Positions 38,560-49,412 of a stretch of DNA of 64,000 nucleotides are shown piece after piece. The position numbers and the translations under genes are program-made. Origin of the DNA: Pempheris klunzingeri (taxonomy: Eukaryota; Chordata; Actinopteri; Acropomatiformes; Pempheridae); the NCBI RefSeq assembly GCF_042242105.1, contig NC_092027.1, positions 12,685,721 to 12,749,720 on the forward strand, read 5' to 3'. The notes under the pieces are model-generated. The model was not told where the DNA came from. It searched no databases and saw only the letters and a list, made by a program, of their open reading frames with translations. Position 1 is the first letter of the stretch. Every line of letters starts with the position of its first letter.

Positions 38560-41500
38560 TCAGTTTGAAGAGTTGTAAAGTCCTCCTGAAAGATTGTTCA
38601 GCCGGGAACGCAGCTCCTTCCGGACCTGGGTCACCCTCGCCAGTTTGCGCTTGTACTCCTGAAAAAGCAGAAAAAGTCCATCAGAGCTCAATAATCTTGC
38701 ACTCTGAATTAGTGACATTGTGATTTTTGTACAGTTGTAAGTTAAGGATTGAGATCATATAGTTGGAATATCTTAAACCAAAAAATGGAAATATGGTTTT
38801 GTCACTTAAGTTGATGACTTTATATTACAACTTTATATTACACATTACAGAATGTGATGTTAATTGAATAAAATAAGAAAAAATCTAACTCAAGTTTAAT
38901 TTTAAAAAAGTTTGGATTCTGGCCCAATATTTCCCTCAGCATTGTTTTGTCCTTTACAATTAGTCTCATGTGTAGACACCAACATGTATATGAGAGAGGT
39001 TGTGTGAGTGTTAAAGACACATTTTTGGCTGTGAAGCTTGCAACCCATATACCTGTCAAACTACTGAATGTATGATGCGATTGGGGGGGTGGGGGGGTTA
39101 TCCCTACTTTTGCCTCAGGCTCATGGTTTTACTTTCACTTCCAACTGTGAAACACATAAAGTGTTATCAAAAATAAATAATGTTGTGAGTATATACTAAT
39201 CAGAGAAGGTTAAAGTATTTGGATCTATTTTACTCTCTGTAGTAAAGATGACCAACTAAAGTGCAGGGAATTTGTTATATTACATCCTAGTGACCCATTA
39301 GTGTGTTTGAAGTCTTAACAAAAATAACATCTGTAACACAAAGCTGAAGGCCAGTCAGCAAAGGAACAAACCATGCTGACACATTATTTGACCCAATTCA
39401 TGTATATGCACCAATTCTGACTTGTTAAACAGTAACAGTAACATCAGGTGTCACTGAAATATTTTGTGCCTGTTTCAGCTTTGCTGTACGTGTGTGATTG
39501 ATCTATGTTCGCTGAAGCATGTTGTGCAAGAGGAATGAATCCTCAGGCAGTTGGGGTTCACTATGAATCACATACTTCCAATTATATCACATCATGTTAT
39601 CAGTACTGAGTGTTGTTAACAGGCAAAATAATCCTGCTCTGTTTTCTCCTCTCTTGACCTGTGATGACGTCATGAATTGCACTGAGCTTAATTTGACCAT
39701 GAGTGTGTAGCTATCACTTGCTGTGTCAATGCTACACAAACAAATAAATACTGTTATTATGGACCATCTTTGAAATTGAAAATTTGTACAATGCATATAC
39801 CACCAGGAGCTGCAAGTTACAGCAAAATAAAAGCACTCACAAAATCAGTTTTATTTTTTATTTTCATTTTTTTTTTATTACAAAACTCTGAGTGAAGACA
39901 CAGATATGAAGTTCCTTCTCCTCTTGGTATCCTGTGGATAAAGGCTGGACAGTTATTGTCGCCACAAAAAAGAATGGGTATAAGAAAAAAAGAACATCTG
40001 TGGGAACTAAGTACACACTGAGTTAAGACTGAATTAAAAAGAAGTGGCATTTCCCAATGACAAGGGAATTTCTTACTTGAATGGTGTGCATCTCATTGGG
40101 AATCTTTGTGTTTGTAACGCCAGCAGGCCCGACAATAAAACTGAAAAATAAACTCTGAAATCTACAGTCTGATTCAGCAACAAGACAGGCACTCTGCAAC
40201 ATGCTGAAATACATTAAAAGAAATGCTACTTCAACAGGTTGACAGACAAGAAGTGTGAGCACACAGCCACACAGAAACGAACACCAAGAATCATTAGTGA
40301 AGACACACAGATGAGGTAGACACAGACAGATAAACAAATGGTAATTAAAAGGAAGAAAAAGTGATTTACGCACTTCGAGTTTCTGCTCGTTCTGGGTCAG
40401 GCCATCCTTCTGGCTTTGCAGGAAGACTGTTAGTGTGCGTGTGAGCTGCCTCCTATCGTCAATCTCCGCTGCCAGGCGACCGCTGTAGTCTGCTAGCAAC
40501 ATGCAGGCCTCCTCCACCAGCCGGGAGAGTCGCTCCCCCGATTCCTTATCTAAAGTACAGAGAGCACACAGAGAGCAGGGCACAATGCCTCAACATAACC
40601 AGTCTGGAGGATTCAACTGCAGGTCATTCGCTTATTCATCAATGCCGCTGCAATGTAAATAGCGACTGCCTGGTCACCAGCAAACCAAACATAGTTTCAC
40701 ATAGTTGGTAGAGGCATTTTTAGCCCTTTTAGAGTAAAACCTTTCTGAAGATCAGTGAACCATCTTTGAATATGTAGAAAAATCATCCAGTGCAGGTTAC
40801 TCAGCCTCTTGTGTATCTATGTGTATATGCATGTGTGGGCTTTGGATGTCTTTTCCTCTGTTTGTCTTGTCCACTGGATTCCTGTCACACCCTTATCTAC
40901 CCTAGGTATCTAGCCTTTGGCGGAGTTTTCTACCCAGTCTGAGCTGCATGCCCAAATAACCTGACTCAGACGACCGAACCCCGGTATGAAAGGGGGCATT
41001 ACTGGCCTCACCGTACCGTACATAGGATGAGCCTCAATGAGAAGGACTGAGGACCCAGAAGCGACACCGCAATTGGTCTTCCGTACACCACATTGCCTAT
41101 ATCCACCCATCGGACAAGGAGTCTGTCTTGGGCTGTCCTCTCTTTTCTCGCTGCTACTAAGGAAACCTGATCAATTTCTATTCCTCTGCTTAGTAATAGG
41201 CTTAAATTCATGGAGTTGCCTTTTTTGATCTGAGGTCGTGGTCAAGCAGTTTTGGTCCATTGGTGGGTCGGAGAAGGAGGAAGAGAGGAAGATAAGCCAA
41301 CAGGGAGGAGGTAGGGCCAGCAGGCCCACACACACCTCACCAGACATCCCAAAGTCTGAAGTCAATTTTGGACTCGTGTATAGAAATCCACTTACTAGTA
41401 AGTTGATAACGCATTACTGTGCACTTTATGTGTTCAAGTTTTTCAAAACATTAAAAGGGGTTGCCATAACAATTTGCACTCCTACATCTAAATGCATGGA

Positions 41501-44500
41501 AGTCTACTTAACCAACAGCTCAAATAGCTTTGGGACACATTTAAATTTAATGCCTTAATGTATATTTAATCTAATACAAAATAAAAAGTGCTGTCTGTCA
41601 CCTTACACATAATACCAGCACCACCACCGAGAATAACATTACTGAAGAAGATAAATGGCGTTGGTGTCTATTTATTTATTTATTTACGTTTGCACTTGTT
41701 TTGTTTGTCCTGCAAGGTTAAGTGATGAGTGTTGTGAATGAATGAGGTCTTGTGCTGAAGAGCAAAAAGGGAGTAAATGTTAAATAAATTACAGCTCCAT
41801 TATACTTTTTTTTTTATTCTCTTGAAAGGGCACTTAGGCAGGGTGGGGTATTTGTTGTCGTCGAGAACCCTGGTCTTCTAAATTAACAGCATTTTTTCTA
41901 TTGAGTGCCCCGTCCTGCTACCCAAGGAGACATGTACTTTATTAACTAATAAGTACACGTGCTAATGAACTATCGAACAGGCTTATGGGTGTATACATAC
42001 AGTATAGAATGGTGTCCTGCCTCCTACCTGTGATCCTGTGAAGCAGTGACGTGTCCTGCACTTCAGCGGGTAGGGAGGAGATTCGCTGACGCAGCACCGA
42101 GTCGCCAGAGGCTGCATTTTCCAGCTCCTGCAGAGCTCGGATTAACTCTGCTGTCTGAGGTAGAGACGAATGGTGAGCAGGGAAGGGGGAAGAGAAGGGA
42201 GGAGAGAAGTAAAGCAGGAAGGTAAATGAGTACTTAACTGAAAATCAGTTCAAATATGAACAATATTGGAGAGGCAGCAAAGAAAGGAAGTATTACGATA
42301 CGAATCAAACCAATTACTCTATCAACTGTAAAAAGTACATTACCTCTATGTGGTTAAGAGTAATAATGAGGAAGTCATTGCATGAACAACCTGTATTTTT
42401 GGCTACACTGTTTGTCTAGGCCAGCACCTGTGGGGGCTCAGCTGGGGAGCTCTGGGAAGCAAAGTCCTCATCGTCTGGCTGGATCTCCTCATACGTCCTC
42501 TTCTTCGCCTTCTTTTCGCCATCTGAGATTTACAAGAGAGGATAAAGAACACATCACATACAGAAGTACTGTTTTCTAGCTCAAATGAAATTATGCATGT
42601 TTTATTTAGCAAACTACACCACCTTCACAGCCTCACACTCACTTTCCTGCCTAAATGTAGGACTATGTAGACACGGTTGGGTGTTGAGCGCTGCTTATAA
42701 GCCTGTGCATGTATTGGTTGGTGTTGTGTTAACGTACATAGGACTTGAGAGAGCTGATCCAGCAGGTTGTTCTCGTACACCGCTCTCTCCTGCCAGATTG
42801 ACAAAACCCGACCCAACTGTTTCTTACAGCCCTCTTCACCTTCTCTGGATGGGAGACAAGACAGAAAAGGCACATTCACTTTATTGTGAATATACAGTAC
42901 TATCCTATACAGTCCTATAGATAAGACCTATCAGATAGTCTGGCAATACAAATCACATTTTTAGCTGCAAATCTCTGGTGTTTCTAAAATGACTGAGAAG
43001 AGAAATCTGATTACAATTTCTTGTATTGTTAATTTTGAAAGCTAAATTGTGCATAAATATATTATATCAATATATAATAGGCAACACATTACTTGAGGCT
43101 GTGCAAAATGACAATGTACTTTATATTCATAACATGTATATTTATAAAACATACATTTCATACAGTCTATGTTTACATCATGTGAAAACAGGACATCTAC
43201 TGTTTCAGATTACGCTCTATCATTTATTTTGTTGTGTCACAATTCACACAGCACACAAGGCAACACAAAGAAATACAGAGGAGAGTGAACGTGGCACAGA
43301 ACGGGGTAATGCCCACCAGGAGGATGAGGGCTCTGACCAGCCGAGACAAAACGAGGAGCTCGTACCTGAAAGAGGGGCTACTTCTGTCAAAGACCAGAGA
43401 ATAGACCAGTACCTATAACAGCCTTTGACACCACAAACCTCTTGCCACCTACTCAAGAATCATGTGTTGAATTAATTTGATGTGCTATATCCTGATATGT
43501 ACAGTTATTCAGATATGAAATGAATTATGTCAGGATATGAGATTTTGGTCATGTCACACAGCCTTGACAATACCTAGTCCTAAATAAGGCAACTCAAAAA
43601 AGCACCAACGAGTTACCAACGATTTGTAACATAAAATCTGACCTGTAAACGTGTTTGAATGCATCAACGATGATCGGTGCAAAGTCCTGGGTAAATTCTG
43701 GTCCTTTCTTCTTGCTGTTCTGAATGACGTCATTGGCCAAGTAAAGGAAGGTCAGCTTGCGTGATACCTGAGCTGCAAGTATTCAAATGGACACACACAC
43801 ATTTTACATATTTACATATTACAGTGAGGCATTTGGTTATAATTTGGAAGACTGAACTTTAAGTGGAGTGACACAGTAATACTTGGTACAATAGATTTAC
43901 AAAACCATTACAAGAAAAAAAATATTTTTTCCCACCAATTCAGATCGTTACAAATCAAAGTTACTCTCTTCTAGGAAACAGCAACACAGAAAATCACCTC
44001 ACAGTTATCAGTCACAACTAAGGACAAAATCTATCCAGTAACAATCATTTAGTCACACAGATCATTTTCATTATAGCTGCTGTAAGCTCCAAGGGTTAAG
44101 GCGTTTAAGAATTTAATTTCGCTAGCAATTTTCACTTCTCTGATATTGCCCAATTATATTTGTTTGTCTTTCCCATTTGAGTTTTATCCACCAACATGTA
44201 CTTCATGGCACAGTCACATCATAAAAGTAGTGTTGCATGTCTTTGTTGTTTTTGGACTGCTAATAGTCAGCACTGAGCATAAAGCTCAAGAGAAACGTGC
44301 CATCTCTCTCCCCATTGGTACTAATGCTGCACACTTCTTTCAGTCCTCAGACAAGCTCCTAAAATACAGCAGCCACTTGAGATATCATTAGGTTGTTGAC
44401 TGGCACCCTAAGGACATGTGTGCCAGTATTAGCTCTGTCTACAACAATACCTGACATACATAAGGCTTTTTGAGCTTACTCCTACAAATATTCAAAACAG

Positions 44501-46963
44501 CAGAACAATTAAGTACTTACATTGTGACTGCATCTACATGATACATTTAGAGCCAGCATTTTGCTTCCCTAATCAATGCCAGGTTAGTAAGCTTTACATT
44601 TTCACACATTTTAAATGGCACCGTAGTGCAAAAACAAGGGTTACAAATCCATAAGCCACCCCTTACATTTAGTTACACAGCAATGTTCAACACATTCAGT
44701 ATTCTCTTTTGCAGTGAAAGACTCGTGAAGTCTCATAAACCTATTATGACAATGGGCCAAAGATACATATATATATTGAAGTCACAATGTATTCATTGTT
44801 CATCATCGCTGTCGAGAAAAAAGTAAAATAGTATGATTGTTGTCATGGTGCTGCCTCACCTGCTTGATTGAGTTTAGCATTTATAAATAATAAAATACAA
44901 TACATAATACGAAATTATCTTAATTACCTTATGGGCTTTTAACGCTGTGTCAAAGATATATTCACAATACGACTTTGGTACACGATAATTTAGTTTAGAT
45001 GATTCTTTCTAAAGCTGTCTGCTGGCCACACCATTTAGTGTTAAACTGACTGACACTTTAGTGTGTCTTGTTTTCTTATAGTTTCAGTGAAACATATGAA
45101 GCCTTTGGGGACCTCCAAGGACATATTTTTAAACGCAAGTAAACCTGGGTATGTTTATTCCCTTGCTTGAGCGAGGAGAGAGAGAGAGAGAGAGAGTTTT
45201 CTTACACCCCAGAGGAAATGCAGTCCTATCCAAGCTGCTACAATCAGTAGTTGCTAGAATATCTAACTAGTAAGTGCACCATTGGCCATCTGCTCACCTC
45301 TGAGGTCAAGTTATTGACGGCCCTAAGCCAGGTCAGATGAATGTTTCAAGTATGAAATAGCTGGAGAAAAGGTGCAAAAAGTTGATGTCAGGTGAGAATA
45401 AACCTGCAATAACTGATCTTTTGTCCACTTTGGGGCAACACAAACAAACATTGTGAACACAACATTGGCATATCATCACCTTTTAAGTTGATAATGCAAA
45501 CTCGTTAGCACACAGTTACTTATTTACACATCTAACAGTTACAAAGCAACATCATCATTCATTTGGAGCTGTCCAATGTTTACTCTGTTTTGGCTCTGTT
45601 TTTAGTCTCCACCAACTCCTGAGGGAAATATCTGGCTCTTGCTGCAGCTAAAAACAATGCTATGAGAGCAGTGAAAGTGAAACCACAACAACCACAGCAA
45701 CTCACTATAAAGCTCTGTGAAACTCGATGACTTATCTGATAATTCTCTGAAGGCTCGTCACTACAAGTGACCCCTTTTACACTGCAGACGTGTCTTCACA
45801 GTTACTTGATTTGTTAAAAAATGTATTGATTAAAGGTGCTTTGAAGCTGCATTCAGTAATTTCTTGGTCACTTGAGGGCAGCAGAAGAATCTGTAAATAT
45901 AACATCAATATTATATGGCAAACCTCTTGACTAATAATTGCTTACTAACACATCCTACAGATGTGGAGCGACATTAGCATTGTTTTTGACTGTTGTGATT
46001 TTAACCACCTGAATGCTCTGTTTTGGTCTCCACCAACCCCTGAGGAAACCATTAGGCTTTTTAGTTGCTGAATGCTTCATTATGCTCACCAGCTAGTAGT
46101 AACTTTATCAGTCTGCCAGATAAGCAATTTACAGCGTTACGAGTCTTTTCTGCTGAACATAACACTTGTTAGTTAAAAGATGCTGAAAATGCTCTGCAGA
46201 GTAGAAAGCTACATTAGCTGATAACTGTGGGTTCATCATTACTGCAACCCCTTTCACAGTACACACGTTTTAAATCAACAATGGAGCTAATGACTATTTA
46301 TTGGAGCAGTTTTGGGGAATTTAAACATTAAATATGTAGCGAAGGGGTCAACATGACTAGCACACCAAGGCTGTGGTGGACAGGGTGACGGCCTTGTATC
46401 AGGGCTGAACTACTGAGAGACTGCCATTACCTTATTTATCAAAGCTAACATTAAAGTTATACATTTAGAAAGCCACAGCGTTGATTTACAGTGACTTCAT
46501 TAGTCTTAACATGGCTAGCACATGGGCTAACACCGGTTTAAGGCTAGCTTATGGTTACTGTTAGCTAATGCTAGTGATGCAAAACATTTTAAACTGGTAT
46601 TGCTAGAAAGTGGGCTAGCGTTAGCAATAACTGTGCTAACGACGTTGTCTCATAACCTAAACTGTAGCCAAGATACTTTTATTCATAATTAGCTTACGCT
46701 TGAGACATAGCTAGCCGGCTCATGTAGCCTCAGCACCTAACTTGTTTGTGACTACCAGAGGAATGTAGTGGGTCTTTGTTATGGAGAGCTAGCTAGCGCA
46801 TGTCAGCCTTACCTTTTTTAAGTTCGTTGAACCAAACATGGACAATAGTCTTGGAGTGTTTTCTGTGATGAATGAGCCACAGCGACAGCGTCTGCACACT
46901 TTGCTGTGAGTTGCTAAGCTCGGACAGTTTCTTTTCTAAAGCCGCCTCAGAGAAAGCTGACAT
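38560..46963 (-). CDS. rprd1a: RPRD1A-like regulator of RNA polymerase II CTD dephosphorylation, 294 aa
   Basis: Seven exons: 46813-46963, 43643-43772, 42738-42844, 42428-42522, 42028-42154, 40374-40549 and 38560-38658, with consistent phases and 885 nt in total. RPRD1 proteins bind the Ser-phosphorylated C-terminal domain of RNA polymerase II and recruit the RPAP2 phosphatase. Residues 1 to about 135 are the CTD-interacting domain (MSAFSEAALEKKLSELSNSQ, LSLWLIHHRKHS, KLTFLYLANDVIQNSKKKGP, GCKKQLGRVLSIWQERAVYE). A linker with the family's KKRTYEEIQ follows. The coiled-coil dimerisation region comes next (LIRALQELENAASGDSVLRQ, ESGERLSRLVEEACMLLADY, GRLAAEIDDRRQLTRTL) and reaches EYKRKLARVTQVRKELRSRL. 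The first exon is closest to RPRD1A rather than RPRD1B. The protein then ends NNLSGGLYNSSN instead of the longer SLPDLS-type tail of human RPRD1A and 1B (312 aa for 1A). Whether this is the rprd1a orthologue or an extra fish copy is uncertain. Confidence 0.93.
40866..41238 (-). pseudogene. Decayed copy of the 5' end of 28S rRNA
   Basis: Read on the minus strand this is the first ~370 nt of large-subunit rRNA, heavily mutated. On the plus strand I see the complements of landmark segments in order: GGTATCTAGCC...GGAGTTTTCTACCC, GAGCTGCATGCCCAA, CTGACTC, GGCCTCA, GAGAAGGACT, GGTCTTCCGTACACCACAT, AGGCTTAAATTCATGGAG and GATCTGAGGTCG. The last is the 28S start. Substitutions and small indels are spread throughout, so it is not functional. 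It sits in the intron between exons 42028-42154 and 40374-40549 of the rprd1a-like gene, in the same transcriptional orientation. It may be a lone rRNA insertion or part of a rRNA-derived SINE. Confidence 0.85.
43262..43420 (+). mobile_element. Fragment of a ZBED-type hAT transposon
   Basis: The plus strand encodes a short piece (RGTERGNAHQEDEGSDQ, then EELVPERGATSV) that resembles the N-terminus of ZBED/hAT transposases just before the BED finger. After GATSV the similarity ends, consistent with a deletion. It lies in the rprd1a-like intron between exons 43643-43772 and 42738-42844. Confidence 0.5.
45174..45196. repeat. (GA)n microsatellite
   Basis: About eleven GA units. Confidence 0.9.
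45540..46280. repeat. Two diverged direct copies of an interspersed repeat, about 430 bp apart
   Basis: The landmark words TCTCCACCAACTCCTGAGG (45607) and TCTCCACCAACCCCTGAGG (46027) are each preceded by a CTGTTTTGG-type word. Each is followed by a GGCT...GCTGC/TTGCTGAATGC stretch and a distal CACTAC/CATTACTGCAACCCCTTT segment. The two copies are in the same orientation. They look like a common percomorph repeat; no coding sequence is present. Confidence 0.6.
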
Positions 46964-47240
46964 CTTGACGACGTTAGAAAGAGTAACGCTACAACACACT
47001 GGGAGAGGAAGCTTTGAGGTTTCTCCCACATGTGCTGTCCACAGCGAGTTAGCCAGTCACCGCAGGGATTTTAGCCATCCAAACTAAATATCATACGCTA
47101 CTTTTCCTACGCGAAGACGTTGCTGATGCTAACTAGCTACCGCCGTGTCCGCTCAGTGGTGTTAGCTTGAGGCAAACCTCAGCAGCCTGCAGGAGGCGCG
47201 TCCGTAGTACAGCAGCTATGTTGCGTTCACTGGCCGGTGG
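46964..47240 (-). promoter_or_regulatory. 5' UTR and promoter region of the rprd1a-like gene
   Basis: The sequence upstream of the ATG at 46,963 is locally CpG-containing and non-coding. The next gene's stop codon is 2.4 kb away at 49,413, so the promoter should lie here. No TATA box was recognised. Confidence 0.4.
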
Positions 47241-49400
47241 AATTTACACCTGTGATCACCAAAATCCATATCACAGCTATCACAATCGTCTCTACACCTG
47301 TGACTAAGCAACAGCTCTGATATATCAGATACTTGGCATGTGGATCAAATTACTTTTCAGGTTTCTCAATCAAAGAAACCTTGCAGTCTGAAGAAGCACA
47401 ATAGTTTTTGCAATGTTTGTGTGTTTGTAGTTGGGTTATTGCTTGGCTGCATACTGTATTGATCACTGAGTGTACATGTTTTTCGTTAACATTGTTACCA
47501 AGCAAAGGTTAAAACAGGTAAACCTAAAGCTTGTTCTCCCTTTTTGTTTCTGAAATAACTGAATGATGCAACCCTGGATGTTATTTACTAAAAAATAAAT
47601 ATATATATATATAAACGAAATCCCTTGCTGTATTTGACTGTAGCTGAGGTTTTGCTGATTTACATCTCTTTGTGATGGGCACTTAAATTTTAATCTTAAA
47701 TTTGTCATTTGAAACCAACAGATTATTCATTCTTCATTTCCCCCTCTGCTGTAGTGCAATAAGCAATCAGCAGCAGGTTTGGGGATGGATGTCGCAGCAA
47801 TAATACAACCTCCCGAATGAAGAAATTAAAAGACATAAGCAAAACTAGTTATAATATTATGCCCCACAGCTTTGGACATTTACATTGCTTCACCAACCGC
47901 TAACTTTAGACATACAACATACCTGAATGTTACCTAGCTTTACAATATCTAAGCGTGATAGATTTATCACTTGGATTACCTCCCGAATCTTGTTTATAGC
48001 AACTTAGAATAATAGTCATTCCATTATACACCATAGTCAACATAACATACTATCTTCAGTATAGCAGAAAAGGAGGTGAAAATTATATTTCACACACATA
48101 TCACATAAGTGTCCTTGGCAGTGTTTTATTCAGTAACAATTAACAAAGCAGCACATTTTACCTTGTTTTCTCAACATTAATATGCTCTTTCAAGAGCTGA
48201 GAAAACCTACAGTAAGCCATCGTATGCTCAATGAATCTTACAGTAAGTACTACTTTGGAGTTATTCAGGCACAGCTTGTACATAACAAGTTCAGTGACTT
48301 TGGTATAATGGCCCAGAAGAAATAGAAAATGTAGGTGATAGTAATTCAACACATTTACACAACAGTGTGTTGTTGGTCTGAGCTAACGCAATCTATAAAA
48401 CACTGAAAAACTGCCGGCTGCTATACAAAGTTTGATGCCCGATGTTACAGAGGACGTTTCTCATCGTCACATGCAAAACCTAGAAATGTATGAATGAATT
48501 CTAGTCAGAAAGCAGAAGTTGTCATTTTTTTGTTTGACCAGATGATGCAAAAGCTACATTTTCACCTGTATGTCAGAGCACATCCAAGGACATATGTCAC
48601 AGTCTAGACTCATTTCAACCCAGTGGTTAAAAATTTCATGTTTTTTGATTTTGGTGAATGAAAATTCAAAAATCAATGCCACTTTCATATAAAAGAAATA
48701 TTCTGTATATAAAATAGTACTACTAATCTCAAAGGCTATTGTATCCCTACAGGAAAAACATGCCTCCATTATGAGATTCACATTTCTGACAAAAACCAGA
48801 AACTTTAATTTGAGAAGAATAATAAAAAATGCCACATCACAATAACAACCCACGCTGGACCAACTATATGTGTTTTCATTCAATGGGGACATCAGCAATA
48901 TATTGTCAACCTCACAAACCAGCAGCTCTGAAACTAAGATCAGAGTGGGCCCCACAACATGGAGGGAAGAGGAAAGTGTCTGTCTTCACTTTAATATTGG
49001 TGTTAGACCCCATGGCCTGCTAGAATGGCTTGATGGGCCATGGGTTGTGTCATATAACTTTGTGGAGCACATTATGCTTCACCTTGCACTGAACTCCACC
49101 TCAGGGTGTCTTGGACAATATCATATGCCTGTCACATGTTGTTGCTGTATGTATGAGATAATTGTATATAGACACGTCCTGTGAGTAGCTCATGAGCTCG
49201 TGCCATCTATGAGGCGTTCTTTCTCATAAGGGGTCCTTTGTTGGGGACAGACTACAAAAGATACTTCATGTATGAGAGACAGATGCTCTTCCTCTGATTT
49301 CATCATCTTCAATCTTCAACCAACTGTGTTTTGTGCATTATTTCATCTGAGTTGAGTCTGCTGCAGACAATCTTCCACCACAGTTTGCAGTCGTCTCTGT
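47240..49400. other. Spacer between the two-finger gene and the rprd1a-like gene
   Basis: AT-rich sequence that includes the 3' UTR of the two-finger zinc-finger gene. A candidate AATAAA on the minus strand lies near 48126. No further exon was recognised. Confidence 0.5.
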
Positions 49401-49412
49401 TCAAGCTCAACA

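Larger units (their letters stand above)
43780..46800. other. First intron of the rprd1a-like gene
   Basis: No coding exon is seen. It contains a GA microsatellite (45174-45196) and two diverged copies of an interspersed repeat (about 45540-45800 and 45960-46280). Confidence 0.6.

Noticed and set aside
41238-41345. Possible continuation of the rRNA relic into ITS2 or 5.8S
   Set aside because: Similarity stops at the 28S start; the sequence beyond is purine-rich and matches nothing I recognise.
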